A stretch of DNA of 64,000 nt, taken from Aquatica leii. Taxonomy: Eukaryota > Arthropoda > Insecta > Coleoptera > Lampyridae. The stretch covers positions 184,435,027 through 184,499,026 of the forward strand of contig CM069432.1 in the NCBI GenBank assembly GCA_035610365.1. The letters are read 5' to 3'. The notes beneath the pieces are model-generated. The model was given only the letters and a program-made list of their open reading frames with translations, did not search any database and had not been told where the DNA came from. Position 1 is the first letter of the stretch. Each line of letters starts with the position of its first letter. Both the position numbers and the translations under genes were made by a program. Below are positions 12,128 to 23,507 of the stretch, one piece after another.

Positions 12128-13171
12128 GTGAGTGTATGCCAATATTACAAAATGCCTAGAACGAGTAATGACACATTATGTCCTATTTTTGGCATGTTAA
12201 TCCCCTTTAAAGAAAATGTTTTACCTACATATGCTGAGGTAATTAAATATTATTCGTGGGCCGGATCAAAAGGGTTTTCGGGGCAAATTGGCAAGTCTCT
12301 CGAATGGTGCGAGAACTTACCTGTGGTAGAGTTTTAAAAAATTGAGATTGTGTTACCTCGAATAGATGTGAAAACAAAATCATCATCAAAAATACATGTA
12401 TGAGATGTGCCAGGGAATCTCTTACGGAATTTTGGGAAAAGATTTAGCTTTAAAAGCGCCTGGAAAAATATCACACGCCAGATGGCTTACGACAGTGCTA
12501 AGGTTATATGTTATATGTTGCTACTAAAGAACTATCTCAAAACCTTTAAATATTAACTGAATTTATAGTTAAAGTGTATGCATTATGTTGGTTTGAAATT
12601 AAATGCAGTTGGTTTTGCAAAGATGGGCTAGGCACCTTTTCAACATGACTCAAAGATCTTGATACCTCCGTGATGATCTTAAAAAAGTGATAGATCTTGT
12701 AATAAAGAGGAACGGATATTTTGCCCATTCCGAAGATCTTTTAATAGCAATGTTGCAGATGATAGAAAATTCGCTCAAGAGTTAGCCTTAAGAAGATTTT
12801 TAAAATGTAGTAAATCATCGCCAAGAACAGAGGACGTTAAAATATTTCAAGTGAATGAACTAAATTTTGATTGTGACGATTATGTGAACCTAATTGATTG
12901 ACAAAATGTTAATATAAGCGAACCCCCATTGACAATAGGAATATCCGACAACGATTTAATTAATGTGATTGCTGTGATTCCAGATGAAATACCTATATTA
13001 AAACTTCCTTGCCATTCGCAGGCGGTTGAAAGATGTATCAAATTAATAACAAAAGCTTCTGCAGCAGTTTTTGGCTCTAAAGTGCGAGATGGATTCATAA
13101 AAGCTCGTATTGAATCAAGAAAAACTTTACCGCTATTTGAAACAAAAAAACATTTTTTTGCAGTTTTATAA
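12128..13171 (+). pseudogene. unnamed TE-associated protein family, pseudogene
   Basis: Coherent protein-like sequence runs across this interval but hops between frames. Fragments include FGKDLALKAPGKISHARWLTT-type text near 12430-12500, RNGYFAHSEDLLIAML-type text near 12700-12760, and a clean 80-codon 3' frame (12929-13171) containing LPCHSQAVERCIKLITKASA and VRDGFIKARIESRK. The pattern (HARWLTT block, then a C-terminal block with QAVERC and RDGFI.ARIESR) resembles a multicopy family I associate with uncharacterised proteins in arthropod genomes, but I cannot assign it to a transposon superfamily. No zinc finger or DDE motif is clear. It is broken by several frameshifts and stops. The family resemblance comes from memory and was not searched. 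Confidence 0.55.
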
Positions 13172-13777
13172 AAAAATAAATACATTTTGCTATGGGATAG
13201 AGGGAGGGTTAGGGTGGAACTTGACACGCAACCACCTCCACCTGATGAGTTTTGAGTTGTAATTTTTGTTTGTTAATAAAAACAAGTTTATTTGTTTTTT
13301 TAATTCCTCTATTAAACTTTCAAGGTCATTTCGGCAGCCAAAGACATTGTCGTAGAGTATTCAGATTTTTTTCTGTTTCTAAGTATCTCAAAAGACACCT
13401 ATTACGTGCGCAGGCAACTTTATTTTCCACATTTTTTGTTTTACACCTACTTTCATTCCGCACTACTGTACACACATGTCCCATATGCTACTTGGAATGT
13501 ATCTGAAAATCCAATGAGTTCAATAAAATTTTAGTCGTCGCTTTTAATGTATTATGGTACTTAAAAATTGTTTAATTTTGATAGATTTTCATAATTTTTT
13601 TTTCAGTTTTTAGAGAGGTTTTGGGATATGTGATAATTCCAGAATATTTGTAGTTGCAGTTTTTGTAGTAATTTTTGTAACAATTATGACTGCTCCTAGA
13701 AGCCTTAAATGATCATAAATTTGAGATATTACATACAATATTGTACGTTTAGTTATGGGACGATTATTTAATACATC
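13172..13777. other. non-coding stretch
   Basis: No recognised feature. An 84-codon open frame at 13252-13506 has no motif and is not called. Confidence 0.4.
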
Positions 13778-15350
13778 TCAAATTTGATAACTAAATTGGT
13801 CACAATTAGAGTGCCACAGAAGACCTAATGCATGTGTTTCATTATTGTCGCCTATATTTAAAATTATATTTGAATTAGAACCCGATATAAAATCATTGTG
13901 TAGTTTTGGATCTACGTATTCTAAATCATTTATCGATATACCGTTATCAGATTTACACGATACATCAAACGCTACGCGAAATTTTATAATAAGGCTGTTG
14001 CTTTTTACAAAATGATGTGGGATATAATATGAAATTTTATCATTACCATTTGTTACCTTTGACATATGATTTAGAGATATATATTCCTCCATAAACCGAG
14101 TTTATTCCTTAAGTTTAGAATCTTTATATCAACGTTTTCTAACACTCAAAATTTTTGCAAGACCAAATGATATCCGCTTCAATTCACATGTCCAAAACTC
14201 TGGATATAATGAATTCAGGGTCTGCTAATTGTAAGGTATAGTTAAAACCGATTTATCAACGTTATTAGATAGCAAATTACTGTTATTTTTAGTATAATTA
14301 AGAAATTTATAATTGAATTAAACGACTGGAAGTAAACATGTTTACTTGCATACTAAACTTAATTTTGCTTAAGTTATTGTTTAATCCACAAACTTCAATT
14401 TCGAATTCTTTTTGAGGTAAGTTTAATTTCTCTGCAAATCTTGTTATAATGAAGTTACTCTAAGAGCCACTGTCTTACCAAACTCAACATGAATGAAAAT
14501 TTCCGGTTTTATGTGGAGTAGTAATATATTATTCGATACAGTATTAATATGATCATTAATTATGAGAAGTACAATTGTTCCATTATTTTGTTGATTTTAT
14601 GTTGACACGGTTTGTAGATCTTGAACGTTTTGTTGTGTGATTTCTTTTAAACAATTTACGCATATTTTTTGTTTTAAGTCTAGTGTCTGTTGAAAACTTT
14701 AAGAATTCTACATGATCGTTAATAGTGTGTAGTTTTGTACAAAATGAGTGTTTTAATTGATCAGTTGCTAAATACGCGTTTACCTTTGATTTAATCTTAG
14801 TTTTACAGTTTTTATTGTCTGTATTTAACGTTTCCAGTAATCTACGTTTATCCTCATCACTGCTTAAAACCTTATTTATTTGCAAAATGACATTTGTTTA
14901 ATTCTAATAGCGAATGACTTCCATTCCCTACGAGTGATAGAATCTCACTTATTTACTATCAATTAAATAATATTGCTTCTAGTGCACGTAAATGTTTATT
15001 TAGACCATAATGTAATTGCTGTAGTAATTTTTGTAATTCTTTTGTAAACTACGGTAATTGAAAAACTAGTTTAATGTGATTATTTACTAGAAATTGTTTG
15101 TTTTCGAATCAGTTAATTAACATATCCCATACAACTTTGTAGTTTTTGGTTGAAATTTCTAACAATTTTAATAATTCTGACGCTTTGCCTTTAATGCCCG
15201 TTTGCACCGCATTTTGACTAAACACGTTTGAGCTAATATTGTATTAACTTTAATATGTACATAAATTTTATCACGTTGCATCGCGTACGTTTTAGCATTG
15301 ATTAAGTATTGTATAAGAAGATAGACAACCTTATGGGAAATATGCGCAAC
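13778..15350 (-). mobile_element. old BEL/Pao retrotransposon fossil
   Basis: The minus strand carries scattered pieces of a BEL/Pao polyprotein. A 104-codon fragment (13778-14092) contains a diverged RT segment: SLNHMSKV, then YYIPHHFVKS, then FRVAFDVSCKSDNGISINDL. Family members have a block of the form HM-x-YYLPHH-x-LRVVFDAS-x-G-x-SLND. The same fragment then jumps to ALGLLWHSNCDQF, which normally lies several hundred residues later, so an internal deletion is evident. Upstream (14100-15350) are gag/protease-like remnants, including the frame at 14583-14885. No LTRs were recognised. It is much older than the BEL/Pao copy at 47971-54046. Confidence 0.65.
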
Positions 15351-16704
15351 TTGTAAAGTTCTAGCTACTAGAGGTCTTTAGCTTTGGCCATCTGTACTGT
15401 AGAACATTAACTAAACAAAATTTTATAAACGACTCCGTTTCAAGGTTTCTTTAAAAATTTTCAGGTCCGTACTAATTCTAATGTGTAATTACTTCGATAA
15501 CAATGTAAGGAATGTTATTTTATTAACAAATCAGTACCGGTTTAGTTAGTACAATAACCTAATTAATAATTTTTAATATTCAACAGAATTATCAAACATT
15601 TAAATGTTAGCATAAAATACGATAAAAATATTACTTAACAAAATAATTTAATATAACCAAATATGTAATTTAAGCATTTTTATATTATTACTAGTGGAAC
15701 CCGGCAGACGGTGTACTGCCAGTCTGTAATATTACTGCTTGTAAATGAATGAATTGAGTAATATTTTCAATAATTAATTAAATTTTTATTTTGCATAGTA
15801 GATTAAGATATACATAATATTTATGATAATAAATTTAACTCAACATATTTTTCAATGATTTATCATCTTGATTGAAAAATGATAACCATCTTCATCTTTC
15901 CAAAATAAGATTGGATATTGTAACGCGTCATATGAGCGATGTGTTTCATACACACGCTGTAACTGATTATTTCGGCGATGTAAAAGTATACTACGGGCTT
16001 CCAGATTTTCTCCAACCATTACAATGGCAACACTCGCTTTTCTTTTGTTTAGATTGACATTTATGATTTACGTCAAAGGTTTGACAGCAGGTTTGTATGT
16101 GAAAAGAAAAGTTTTGTTTTAACTATTTTCCACGCAATTTTTATGTTTTTTTCGCTACGTTAAAACTTTCTGTGTACCTTAAAATACATATTTCAAAAAA
16201 ATATCACTTCAGTTATAACAATAAATAATTGTTTTTATTGTAAGTACAATAACTTAAAACATATTTCTAAATGTATGTCTTTATTCATTATGTAAGAGTT
16301 CGTAATTAACCACTTTTTACATTTACTATTTTTAAAACTTTCGATTTCTGGACAATACTTGACCTTAAAGTGTTTGCAATACAAACAAAATTGGGTTGTT
16401 TAGTTAAGAGGATTAAGGATTACAGACAACCCTGCTTTTGACTACAACATACAATGTAAACACGTATACATAGTATTCTTTTAACAAATATTTTACACTA
16501 TTGTACCATTGTCTAAAGTATATAATACTTAATCGCTAATATTTAAAAATTTCTATTTTAAGTATAAATTGTTGAACAATGATAGAGTGGTGGTGGCTAA
16601 AAATTTCTTTTCAATATTGAAAATTGTGCATCTTTTGCATGTAGTTGTTAACATAACAAACTCATAGTATTCTCTTGTGTCATTTATTGCTTATACCAAT
16701 AACC
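15351..16704. other. intergenic stretch with a short GC-rich hairpin
   Basis: Mostly AT-rich. Around 15690-15735 a G+C-rich phrase ACTAGTGGAACCCGGCAGAC leads into CTGCC, giving a small GGCAG/CTGCC hairpin (15703-15720). This looks like the end of an unidentified repeat that may extend to about 16050, where CAACCATTACAATGGCAACA occurs. The final part could hold the 5' end of the P-element-like transposon, but no terminal repeat was found. Confidence 0.35.
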
Positions 16705-19357
16705 ATGTCGTTGCATAGTGAGAGTGTTGATGTGACCACTGCTAGTCATTGTTGCGTCTATGCAAATTGCGAAAATACAAGAAAAAATACAGCAAACATA
16801 AGTTTTTTTAAATTTCCAATTAAAAATACTGTGCGTTGTAATACTTGGATTATAAATAGTGGTAACGTGTTATTACTGAACATTGATGAAGATAAATTAA
16901 AAAATAAACTTTTGTGTGAAAAACATTTTTTACCTTCTTGTTTTCGCGGTAATGTTTTAAAAAAAACCTTGCATGCATATGCAGTACCAGTTAAATATAA
17001 TTTTGTAAGTGTCGATAATAACTCAATAAATACATTATCAATTTCATCATTAGAACCTAATTCATGTGCTACAAGCGAAACTAGAGGTGAATAAATGTAG
17101 CAGCCCTAAAACGTATGTTACCGATCGAACAAACAAAAAATTGAAAGTAAGTTACGAGTTATTAAACAGCCCAGAACAAAGTTTGTGTACAAATTCTAAT
17201 CAAAATCGTGATCTTACAAATAGTGTCGATGTTAGTGTGGATGATATCACTGAAATGCCTTTTCCTAGTGATGCTCAAAATAGTTTAATAATAAATAAAA
17301 CAATTACTAAATTACAACATAGCTTAAGAAAAAAAACTCTTGCAAATTCAAGACTTAAAAAAAAAGTGGTGTCCGTTTGTTTTAAATCAACTTTAGACAA
17401 CACACTCAACAATAAATCATTCGCAGTTAGAACATTTATTAAAATGCAATGCTACCACCGCAAAAGAACACCATGGACGTCAGCCGAAAAACGAATTGCT
17501 CTTTCTTTGTATTATAAATCGCCTAGTAATTATAAGTTTATGATTAGTTTAGGTTTTATTCTTCCTAGCGTAACAACAATTCGATTTTGGTTGAGAATTA
17601 ATAATTTAAGAACTGGAGTAGATAATAATTTAGTTGAAAAATTAAATGAGAAAGTTAAACAAATGTCAAACAAGGAACGACAATGCGTTGTAATGTATGA
17701 CGAGATTACCTTAAAACAAGGTTTAGATTATAATCATTTTCACGATTTCATCGAAGGTTTTGAGGACTTTGGTGAATTAGGTAGAAATCAAAAATTTGCT
17801 AATCAAGCTTTATTATTTTTTGTAAGAGGTTTATTCATTAATTGGAAAATACCGCTTTGTTATTATGTATCCCATGGCCCTGTTAAAGGTGAAATAATAA
17901 GTTTATTGTTGAAAGAAGTTTTACAAAAATTACAAGACATTAAATTAGTTCCAAGAATAATAGTTTGCGATCAGGGAAGCAATAACAGAAAAGCATTAGC
18001 GATATTAGGGGCCACAAAGGATAATGTAAAAATATTATTTAATGGAAGTACAATATACACTTGCTTTGATGTTCCACATTTAATTAAAAGTTTACGAAAC
18101 AATTTTATGAATACTAACTTAACGATGCTTGTCAACGAGACTGAGATTTCTTGGTACGATTTTGTAAATACTTATAGAATAGATAGAAGTAGTAATTTAA
18201 CTAGATCAATGTTAAAAATAACAGATATTCACGTGAATCCATCAAGCTTTCAAAAAATGAGAGTTAAATATGCCGCACAAGTATTCAGCAATTCGGTAGC
18301 TGCCGCAATTTCAACTTGCGCCGATACTGGAGAACTTAAATCCAATACCGCTAAACATACGGCTGCATTTATTAAACGTATAAACAATATTTTTGATTGT
18401 TTAAATAGTAGAGTTGTGAAGGAATCTAATCCGTACAGATGCTCTTTATCTATTTACAATACATTTACATCAAAATTCTTAATTGAATCTTTAGAATATT
18501 TTCAGAGCTTCCGAGTTTTTGAAAAAGGTCAAATAAAAATAATATTTATTGCATAGACGGATTTCAATGGACAATTAGAGCCGCACTGGAATTGTGGGAA
18601 TCCTTTACTGCCGAAGGCTACAATTTTTGCTAACTAGTCGAATCAACCAAGATCCCATAGAAAATATGTTTTCGGTAATCAGAAATAGAAACGGTTACAA
18701 TGCTCAACCCACAATTAAACAATTTCGAATAGCATTACAGCACAACATGCATATTCGCTTACAATCCCCTATCGAAGGCGCTAATTGTGAAATAGATGTA
18801 GACAACTTTGTAAACCTAGATTACGACAAAGAAAAGGTTGAAAAAATAAACTCTAAATTTCATTCAGAAGTTGTATTTGTAAATAGAGAAATTGCTGAAC
18901 TAGGAAATCAGTTAAATGTTGATGATAGTATATTAACAAAAATAAATACAAGTATAGAAACGATCAGATTAGAAACTTGTACAAATGTTTATGTAGCAGG
19001 TTATTTGTGTTACAATTTTTAAAAAAAATATGATTGTAATGAATGTAAAACTGCGTTTATAAATTGTAATCAAAATATTGATGACAAATCCCAATTGTTA
19101 TTTTTACACAAAAACTATGGTTTAAATAAAAATTTTAATTATTTAATGAAACCCACATCTGAATTTGCGGATATTGTTACATTTTTACTCCATACTTTTA
19201 ACTTTTTTTTTAATAAATTTAAACTCCAATATAAGTATTAAGGCAGATATTGCAAATGCTTTAAAAGTTAAAGTGCAAGACAAATATAATTGGTTAAACA
19301 AATGTATAGATCATAAAATATTTATTATAGAAAATTTAGTTAAAATTAAATTGTATA
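16705..19357 (+). pseudogene. THAP9 / P-element-like transposase, frameshifted
   Basis: Cut-and-paste DNA transposase of the P superfamily. The ATG at 16705 is preferred over the upstream TTG of the same frame. Residues about 10-105 form a THAP zinc finger: HCCVYANCENTRK, FFKFP, a W, LLCEKHF, and an AVP box. A leucine/lysine-rich coiled region follows, then RTPWTSAEKRIALSLYYKSP near 17470-17530. The RNase H-like core shows VMYDEITLKQ (first D at 17699) and IIVCDQGSNNRKAL (second D at 17969), then FDVPHLIKSLRNN. The C-terminal block has NQDPIENMFSVIRNRNGYN near 18650. Indels break the frame near 17085, 18540, 18628 and 19020, but the protein can be followed almost end to end. The last codons (NLVKIKLY) run straight into a PLE insertion and resume at 21420. 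Confidence 0.88.
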
Positions 19358-19446
19358 TGTAATAGCGAAGGCTTCCACGGCCGGAGTCTATACTAAGATA
19401 AGAACGTCTTCCGGGTTTGGACCGTGTCAATGTTGTAACCGAAGTT

Positions 19447-19487
19447 GCCAACGTTTCGCCCACTTTCGTAAGGGGCTTCATCAGGGC
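19447..19487 (-). ncRNA. hammerhead-ribozyme-like motif, left PLE arm
   Basis: The minus strand reads GCC-CTGATGA-A-GCCC-...-GGGC-GAAACGTT-GGC. CTGATGA and GAAA are the two invariant hammerhead core strings, GCCC/GGGC gives stem II with an inner CTT/AAG extension, GCC/GGC gives stem I, and ACGT forms a very short self-complementary stem III with cleavage predicted after GTT. Penelope-like elements are known to carry such minimal type I hammerheads in their terminal repeats. One extra A sits between CTGATGA and stem II, so self-cleavage is plausible but unproven. Confidence 0.6.
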
Positions 19488-19861
19488 GTGAGAGAAATCG
19501 AAGAACTCAAGCAAGCAATCGAAATCTAACTAAACACTTCTCAAAAGTTAGGTAATCAACTTGTGAACCAAGCCAGATTCTAAACTCAGAAAAGGTAAGA
19601 AAAAAAACTTGAAAAAGCAAACTAAAATCTAACAAAGAACCACTACAGAGTTAGGTAATGAACTTGTGAATCAAGCCAGATTCTAAACTCCATAGAAGTG
19701 ATTAAAAAGAAATAGTCTCCGTATATAAAGGAGAAGTATTGTCACAGCTGGTTAAGATCAACTCTGATTGGGTTATGGTTGAACGAGGGCGCGTTTTCGA
19801 TAAAAGACTAATAACCGGGAACCAAGGAGGGGATAGCTAGAAACTATGATCACGATTGAAG

Positions 19862-20956
19862 TTATTGGGGGTATTTGATGATTTTTATGATCTCTCGAAA
19901 TGTCCTGTTAAAAAGGAATGGAGATTTGGCAATCACCGAAACGTTATCGAAATCTATCTTGTGACCTGTAGTGAAATGATGTTCAGCAACTGCAGACTTA
20001 GAAATATGCCTTTTCCTTATACAACGATCATGTTCTGAAATGCGAGTAATGACGGAACCACCGGTCTCACCAATGTAGACTAAACCACAAGAACAAGGAA
20101 TTTGGTATACACCTTGAGATGAAAGTGTTGGAAATTTGTCCTTGGGAGAAGGAAGAATCTGAGAGATTTTACCTGTCGAGTTGAAAATAGGTTTGATACC
20201 ATTCTTACGAAGAAGTTTCCCTATCTGATCTGTAACCTTGTGAATGTAGGGTAAAAAGGCCAATTTCGGATTGGATTCGGGAGTTGAAATGTCCTTAGGT
20301 AATCGAGTACGTGGATGTAGACGACGATTAATAACTCTATGAATATCTCGCTTCATATAACCATTGTTCACTAAAGTTCTAGTGAGATGACAGAGTTCCG
20401 AGTCTAGATTCTCAGGTTGACAAATAGAAAAGGCGCGATGAACCAAAGATTCAATAACAGAACGTTTCTGTGCAGGATGATGATGAGACGAAGCATGAAG
20501 GTATCTATCAGTATGGGTGGGTTTGCGATAAACAGAATGGCCCAAAAGTCCGTCGGGTTTACGAGTAACAAGAACATCAAGAAATGGGAGAGAACCATTA
20601 CTTTCGATTTCCATAGTGAATTTGATATCCAAGTGTTGATTGTTAAGATGATTAAGAAACTTAGACAATTCGAGATGACCATGAGGCCAAACAATAAACG
20701 TGTCGTCAACATACCTAAACCAAACCTTGGGTTTTAATATTGATGATTCTAAAGCAACCGTTTCAAAAGATTCCATAATTGTATAAGGAAAAGGCATATT
20801 TCTAAGTCTGCAGTTGCTGAACATCATTTCACTACAGGTCACAAGATAGATTTCGATAACGTTTCGGTTATTGCCAAATCTCCATTCTTTTTTAACAGGA
20901 AATTTCGAGAGAGCATAGAAATCATCAAACACCCCAATAACTTCAATCGTGATCAT
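19862..20956 (-). CDS. Penelope-like RT + GIY-YIG endonuclease, 5'-truncated chimera
   Basis: A 364-codon open frame. Residues 1 to about 60 are not RT: they are the inverted copy of the protein's own C-terminal coding DNA, read through. RT sequence begins near FETVALESS and includes the catalytic box FRYVDDTFIVW, then SLPFLDVLVTRKPDG and HSVYRKPTHTDRYLH, which are hallmarks of Penelope RTs. The fingers and first RT blocks are missing. The C-terminal endonuclease shows GVYQIPCSCGLVYIGETGG and RISEHDRCIRKRH, then AVAEHHFTTGHKIDF, all typical of the GIY-YIG domain and its trailing motif. The frame ends at 19862 in RTFREIIKIIKYPQ. In intact relatives the protein reverse-transcribes its own RNA at a cut made by the endonuclease. 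This copy cannot be autonomous. Confidence 0.88.
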   Translation of the reverse strand: MITIEVIGVFDDFYALSKFPVKKEWRFGNNRNVIEIYLVTCSEMMFSNCRLRNMPFPYTIMESFETVALESSILKPKVWFRYVDDTFIVWPHGHLELSKFLNHLNNQHLDIKFTMEIESNGSLPFLDVLVTRKPDGLLGHSVYRKPTHTDRYLHASSHHHPAQKRSVIESLVHRAFSICQPENLDSELCHLTRTLVNNGYMKRDIHRVINRRLHPRTRLPKDISTPESNPKLAFLPYIHKVTDQIGKLLRKNGIKPIFNSTGKISQILPSPKDKFPTLSSQGVYQIPCSCGLVYIGETGGSVITRISEHDRCIRKRHISKSAVAEHHFTTGHKIDFDNVSVIAKSPFLFNRTFREIIKIIKYPQ

Positions 20957-21321
20957 GGTTTCGAGCTATCCCCTCTTTGGTTCCCGGTCATTAGTCCTTT
21001 ATCGAAAACACGCCCTCGTTCAACCGTAACCCAATCAGAGTCGAGCTTAACTACCCGTGACGATACTTCTTCTTTATATACGGAGACTATTTCTTTTTAA
21101 TCACTTCTATGGAGTTTAGAATCTGGCTTGGTTCACAAGTTGATTACCTAACTCTGTAGTGGTTCTTTGTTAGATTTTCGTTTGCTTTTTCAAGTGTATC
21201 GTTTTCTTTCTTACCTTTTCTGAGTTTAGAATCTGGCTTGGTTCACAAGTTGATTACCTAACTTTTGAGAAGTGTTTAGTTAGATTTCGATTGCTTGCTT
21301 GAGTTCTTCGATTTCTCTCAC

Positions 21322-21362
21322 GCCCTGATGAAGCCCCTTACGAAAGTGGGCGAAACGTTGGC
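21322..21362 (+). ncRNA. hammerhead-ribozyme-like motif, right PLE arm
   Basis: The inverted copy of the motif at 19447-19487, now on the plus strand, with identical core strings CTGATGA (21325-21331) and GAAAC (21352-21356) and the same stem II and stem I pairings. Both copies being unmutated in the core suggests either recent origin of the inverted structure or copying of one arm from the other. Confidence 0.6.
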
Positions 21363-21419
21363 AACTTCGGTTACAACATTGACACGGTCCAAACCCGGAA
21401 GACGTTCTTATCTTAGTTT

Positions 21420-21518
21420 AAATTGTATAGATCAATAAGATGGGAAAAAAATTTTAAAAAACCAATAAAATCGAGCTATAAACCTCACCGCAAGATTAAA
21501 ATATTATCCAAAATGTAA
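21420..21518 (+). pseudogene. C-terminal end of the THAP/P-like transposase, beyond the PLE
   Basis: After the PLE the duplicated bases AAATTGTATA resume the transposase in the same frame and give a basic tail (KLYRSIRWEKNFKKP and on) that closes with TAA at 21516-21518. The phrase RSIRWEKNF fits the usual end of THAP9-like proteins. It shows that the PLE landed within the last 35 codons of the gene. Confidence 0.75.
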
Positions 21519-22419
21519 GGCATAATTATTTATATTTATATCTATAATATTATAGTTTTAGAAAATGTTAATTATTTAGATGTAGTTATTTGTATTTATT
21601 TTTTTTTTCAATAATGTATAATTATTAATCAGTAGATTCTATATTTTTGTAAACAATGTACGATAATTTATTAGTACAATGTAAATAATAATGATGATTA
21701 AATTGTAAAATAATTTTTGATTTGGTTGAACAATAATAACATTTTATTGATTATTGTAATAAATACTTTGCAGTAAGTTTTTATATGTTAATTGTGCAAT
21801 TCTTTTAATTTACTGTTCATTTATTAATTTTACACAATCAATAAATTATAACATGTCATTTAGCTTTTAATTTCTCACGATCAGCGTGTTTAAATTTTAA
21901 ATGGTAACTTACAAAATACTTAAATACGGCCCACAAACATACTCTTACAAAAAAAACCAGTTACTTGTTCATTTTAACAAAATTCCGCAATACAATAGCC
22001 TGGCGCTAGCGCACGGCTTGCATGTTTTGGGTAACGGGTATCGAAGGGAAAGGGGAAGTACAATGTGTATTTTAATATTGCAGTTGTCAGTCTTTTAGAA
22101 TACTTTAGTCAATGGTTTTAGTTAAATAGCAGTTTGAACGTGGCAACATTGTAATGTACTACCGCACATGTCATCTAACGTTTATAGGTTACGTTGAAAA
22201 TTGTTGTTTTTCTTCTAAGTTGTTCTTAGTTATATCCGGTTATATCTTATCTTTGGTTATATCGTTATAGGTGTTTAGTAATAAACACACTTTAGTATAA
22301 CGGTAAGTTATGCTTAATTATTATGTGTGTTGTTTAAGTATAAGCACAAATGAATCTACATAGCACACAAACATTTTATTGTTGTACCTAAGTTGAACAC
22401 GTGTAATTTTCAGAAAACG
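21519..22419. other. non-coding stretch before the Harbinger gene
   Basis: AT-rich and without a recognised gene. A G+C-richer patch at 21985-22060 (CCTGGCGCTAGCGCACGGC) contains a small palindrome GGCGCTAGCGC but no clear gene. TTTTCAG just before 22414 is a good splice acceptor, so a 5' untranslated exon of the downstream Myb-like gene may lie here. Confidence 0.4.
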
Positions 22420-23479
22420 ATGAGCGTAAAACAAAAACGAACTGCAAATTATTCAGCTGATGAAAAAAATTTATTGTTAAGTAATTTACACAAATACAAA
22501 CATATTGTATACAATCAAAAAACAGACTCGACAAGCTGTCAAGAGAAATCCAAGTGCTGGGAAAAAATTGCAGATGAATTTAACAGTGGCAATCCACAGA
22601 ATGTTAGAAGGGAAGGCGATTCATTGCACCGTCTGTTCTTAAATTTAATTCAAATACAAAGAAAAAATTGTGCAGAGGAGAGAACGGAATTATATAAAAC
22701 TGGAGGTCGTTCAAAAAAAAATATTCCAATAAATGATTAATTGATAAGCATTATTAATGAAAAAACTGTAGAAGGTTTTAATAACCCTTTTGATGGTGAT
22801 CAATTGGCAAGTTCGAGTAATGTAAGTATAGTATTTCTTTTGTAATTCTTACTACATAATTTTTATTAGGAAGGTACAAGCGTAACAACACCTACAGCAG
22901 ATTTAGAAACAACATTTATAGCTGATCTAAATGTAAGTCACAGTATATGATTTTCGTAAAATTAAAATTTTCTGTAACAGCAACAAGATGTTGAAAATAT
23001 TTTTGATGAAGAAATTGATGATCCAGCTTGGCAACACTATAAACCTGCCGATTTAAAAAGACCAAAGCTACAGCCATTAGTAGTTAATTTAGGTAATTTT
23101 GAAGTAAGTAAATACAATTATTGTTTAATATGAATAGTTTTTTAAAACTATAAACATTGTTTTAGTGTAAAAGCAATAAAAAAAATGAATATGATGCTGC
23201 TCGTCGCAGACCAGCCCTCTCATTCGTAGCGAACATGCATATTTCAGAAAAGTATAATATACTTTTGGACCACCGTATACTTTTATCCGAGCAGGAAGTT
23301 CAGAAAAAGAAACGAGAAGAAGAAGAGTGGAATTTTTTAACAAAAAAACATAAATTAAAAATAGAAAATTTAGAAGCCGACCTTCAAAAAAAGAAATGGA
23401 AATGCAAGCTCAACAGTTGAAAATTAATATTTTAAAAGTTGATTTAGAAATTAAAGAAAAACAATATCAAAATTTGTAG
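22420..23479 (+). pseudogene. Harbinger-associated Myb/SANT-like gene, four exons
   Basis: Harbinger elements encode a Myb-like partner that carries the transposase to the nucleus and DNA. The ATG at 22420 follows a good acceptor. Exons are 22420-22821, 22870-22932, 22981-23103 and 23166-23479. All three introns (48, 48 and 62 bp) begin GTAAGT or GTAAGTA, end in AG and fall in phase 0, so the joined frame is coherent. Exon 1 holds a Myb/SANT-like domain (TANYSADEKNLLLSNLHKYK, then a CWEKIADEFN block and a TGGRSKK end). Exon 4 begins CKSNKKNEYDAARRRPA and continues as a glutamate/lysine-rich coiled coil. Two lesions are seen: an in-frame TAA at 22738-22740 and a one-base shift in an A run near 23390, after which another frame continues to TAG at 23477-23479. 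The preserved splicing shows it was a working gene until recently. Confidence 0.78.
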
Positions 23480-23507
23480 CACGTTTTTATTTTTAATTAA
23501 AATATTA

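Larger units (their letters stand above)
19358..21419 (-). mobile_element. Penelope-like element with inverted terminal arms
   Basis: The element is flanked by the direct repeat AAATTGTATA (19348-19357 and 21420-21429), taken as the target duplication. It contains one minus-strand ORF (RT plus GIY-YIG endonuclease). The 3' part of the element (19358 to about 20035) is repeated in inverted orientation at about 20775-21419, so each flank carries the C-terminal coding segment, a leader-like segment and a hammerhead-like motif. Each arm also contains two imperfect copies of a roughly 110-bp unit starting GAGTTTAGAATCTGGCTTG (near 21112 and 21222 in the right arm). Inverted or tandem pseudo-LTRs are known for Penelope-like elements. 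Here the inversion has replaced the 5' part of the RT, so the copy is 5'-truncated. Confidence 0.88.

Noticed and set aside
19856-20038. Plus-strand 60-codon frame resembling the start of the PLE ORF
   Set aside because: It is the antisense of the PLE C-terminal coding DNA and matches the N-terminus of the minus-strand ORF only because the arms are inverted.
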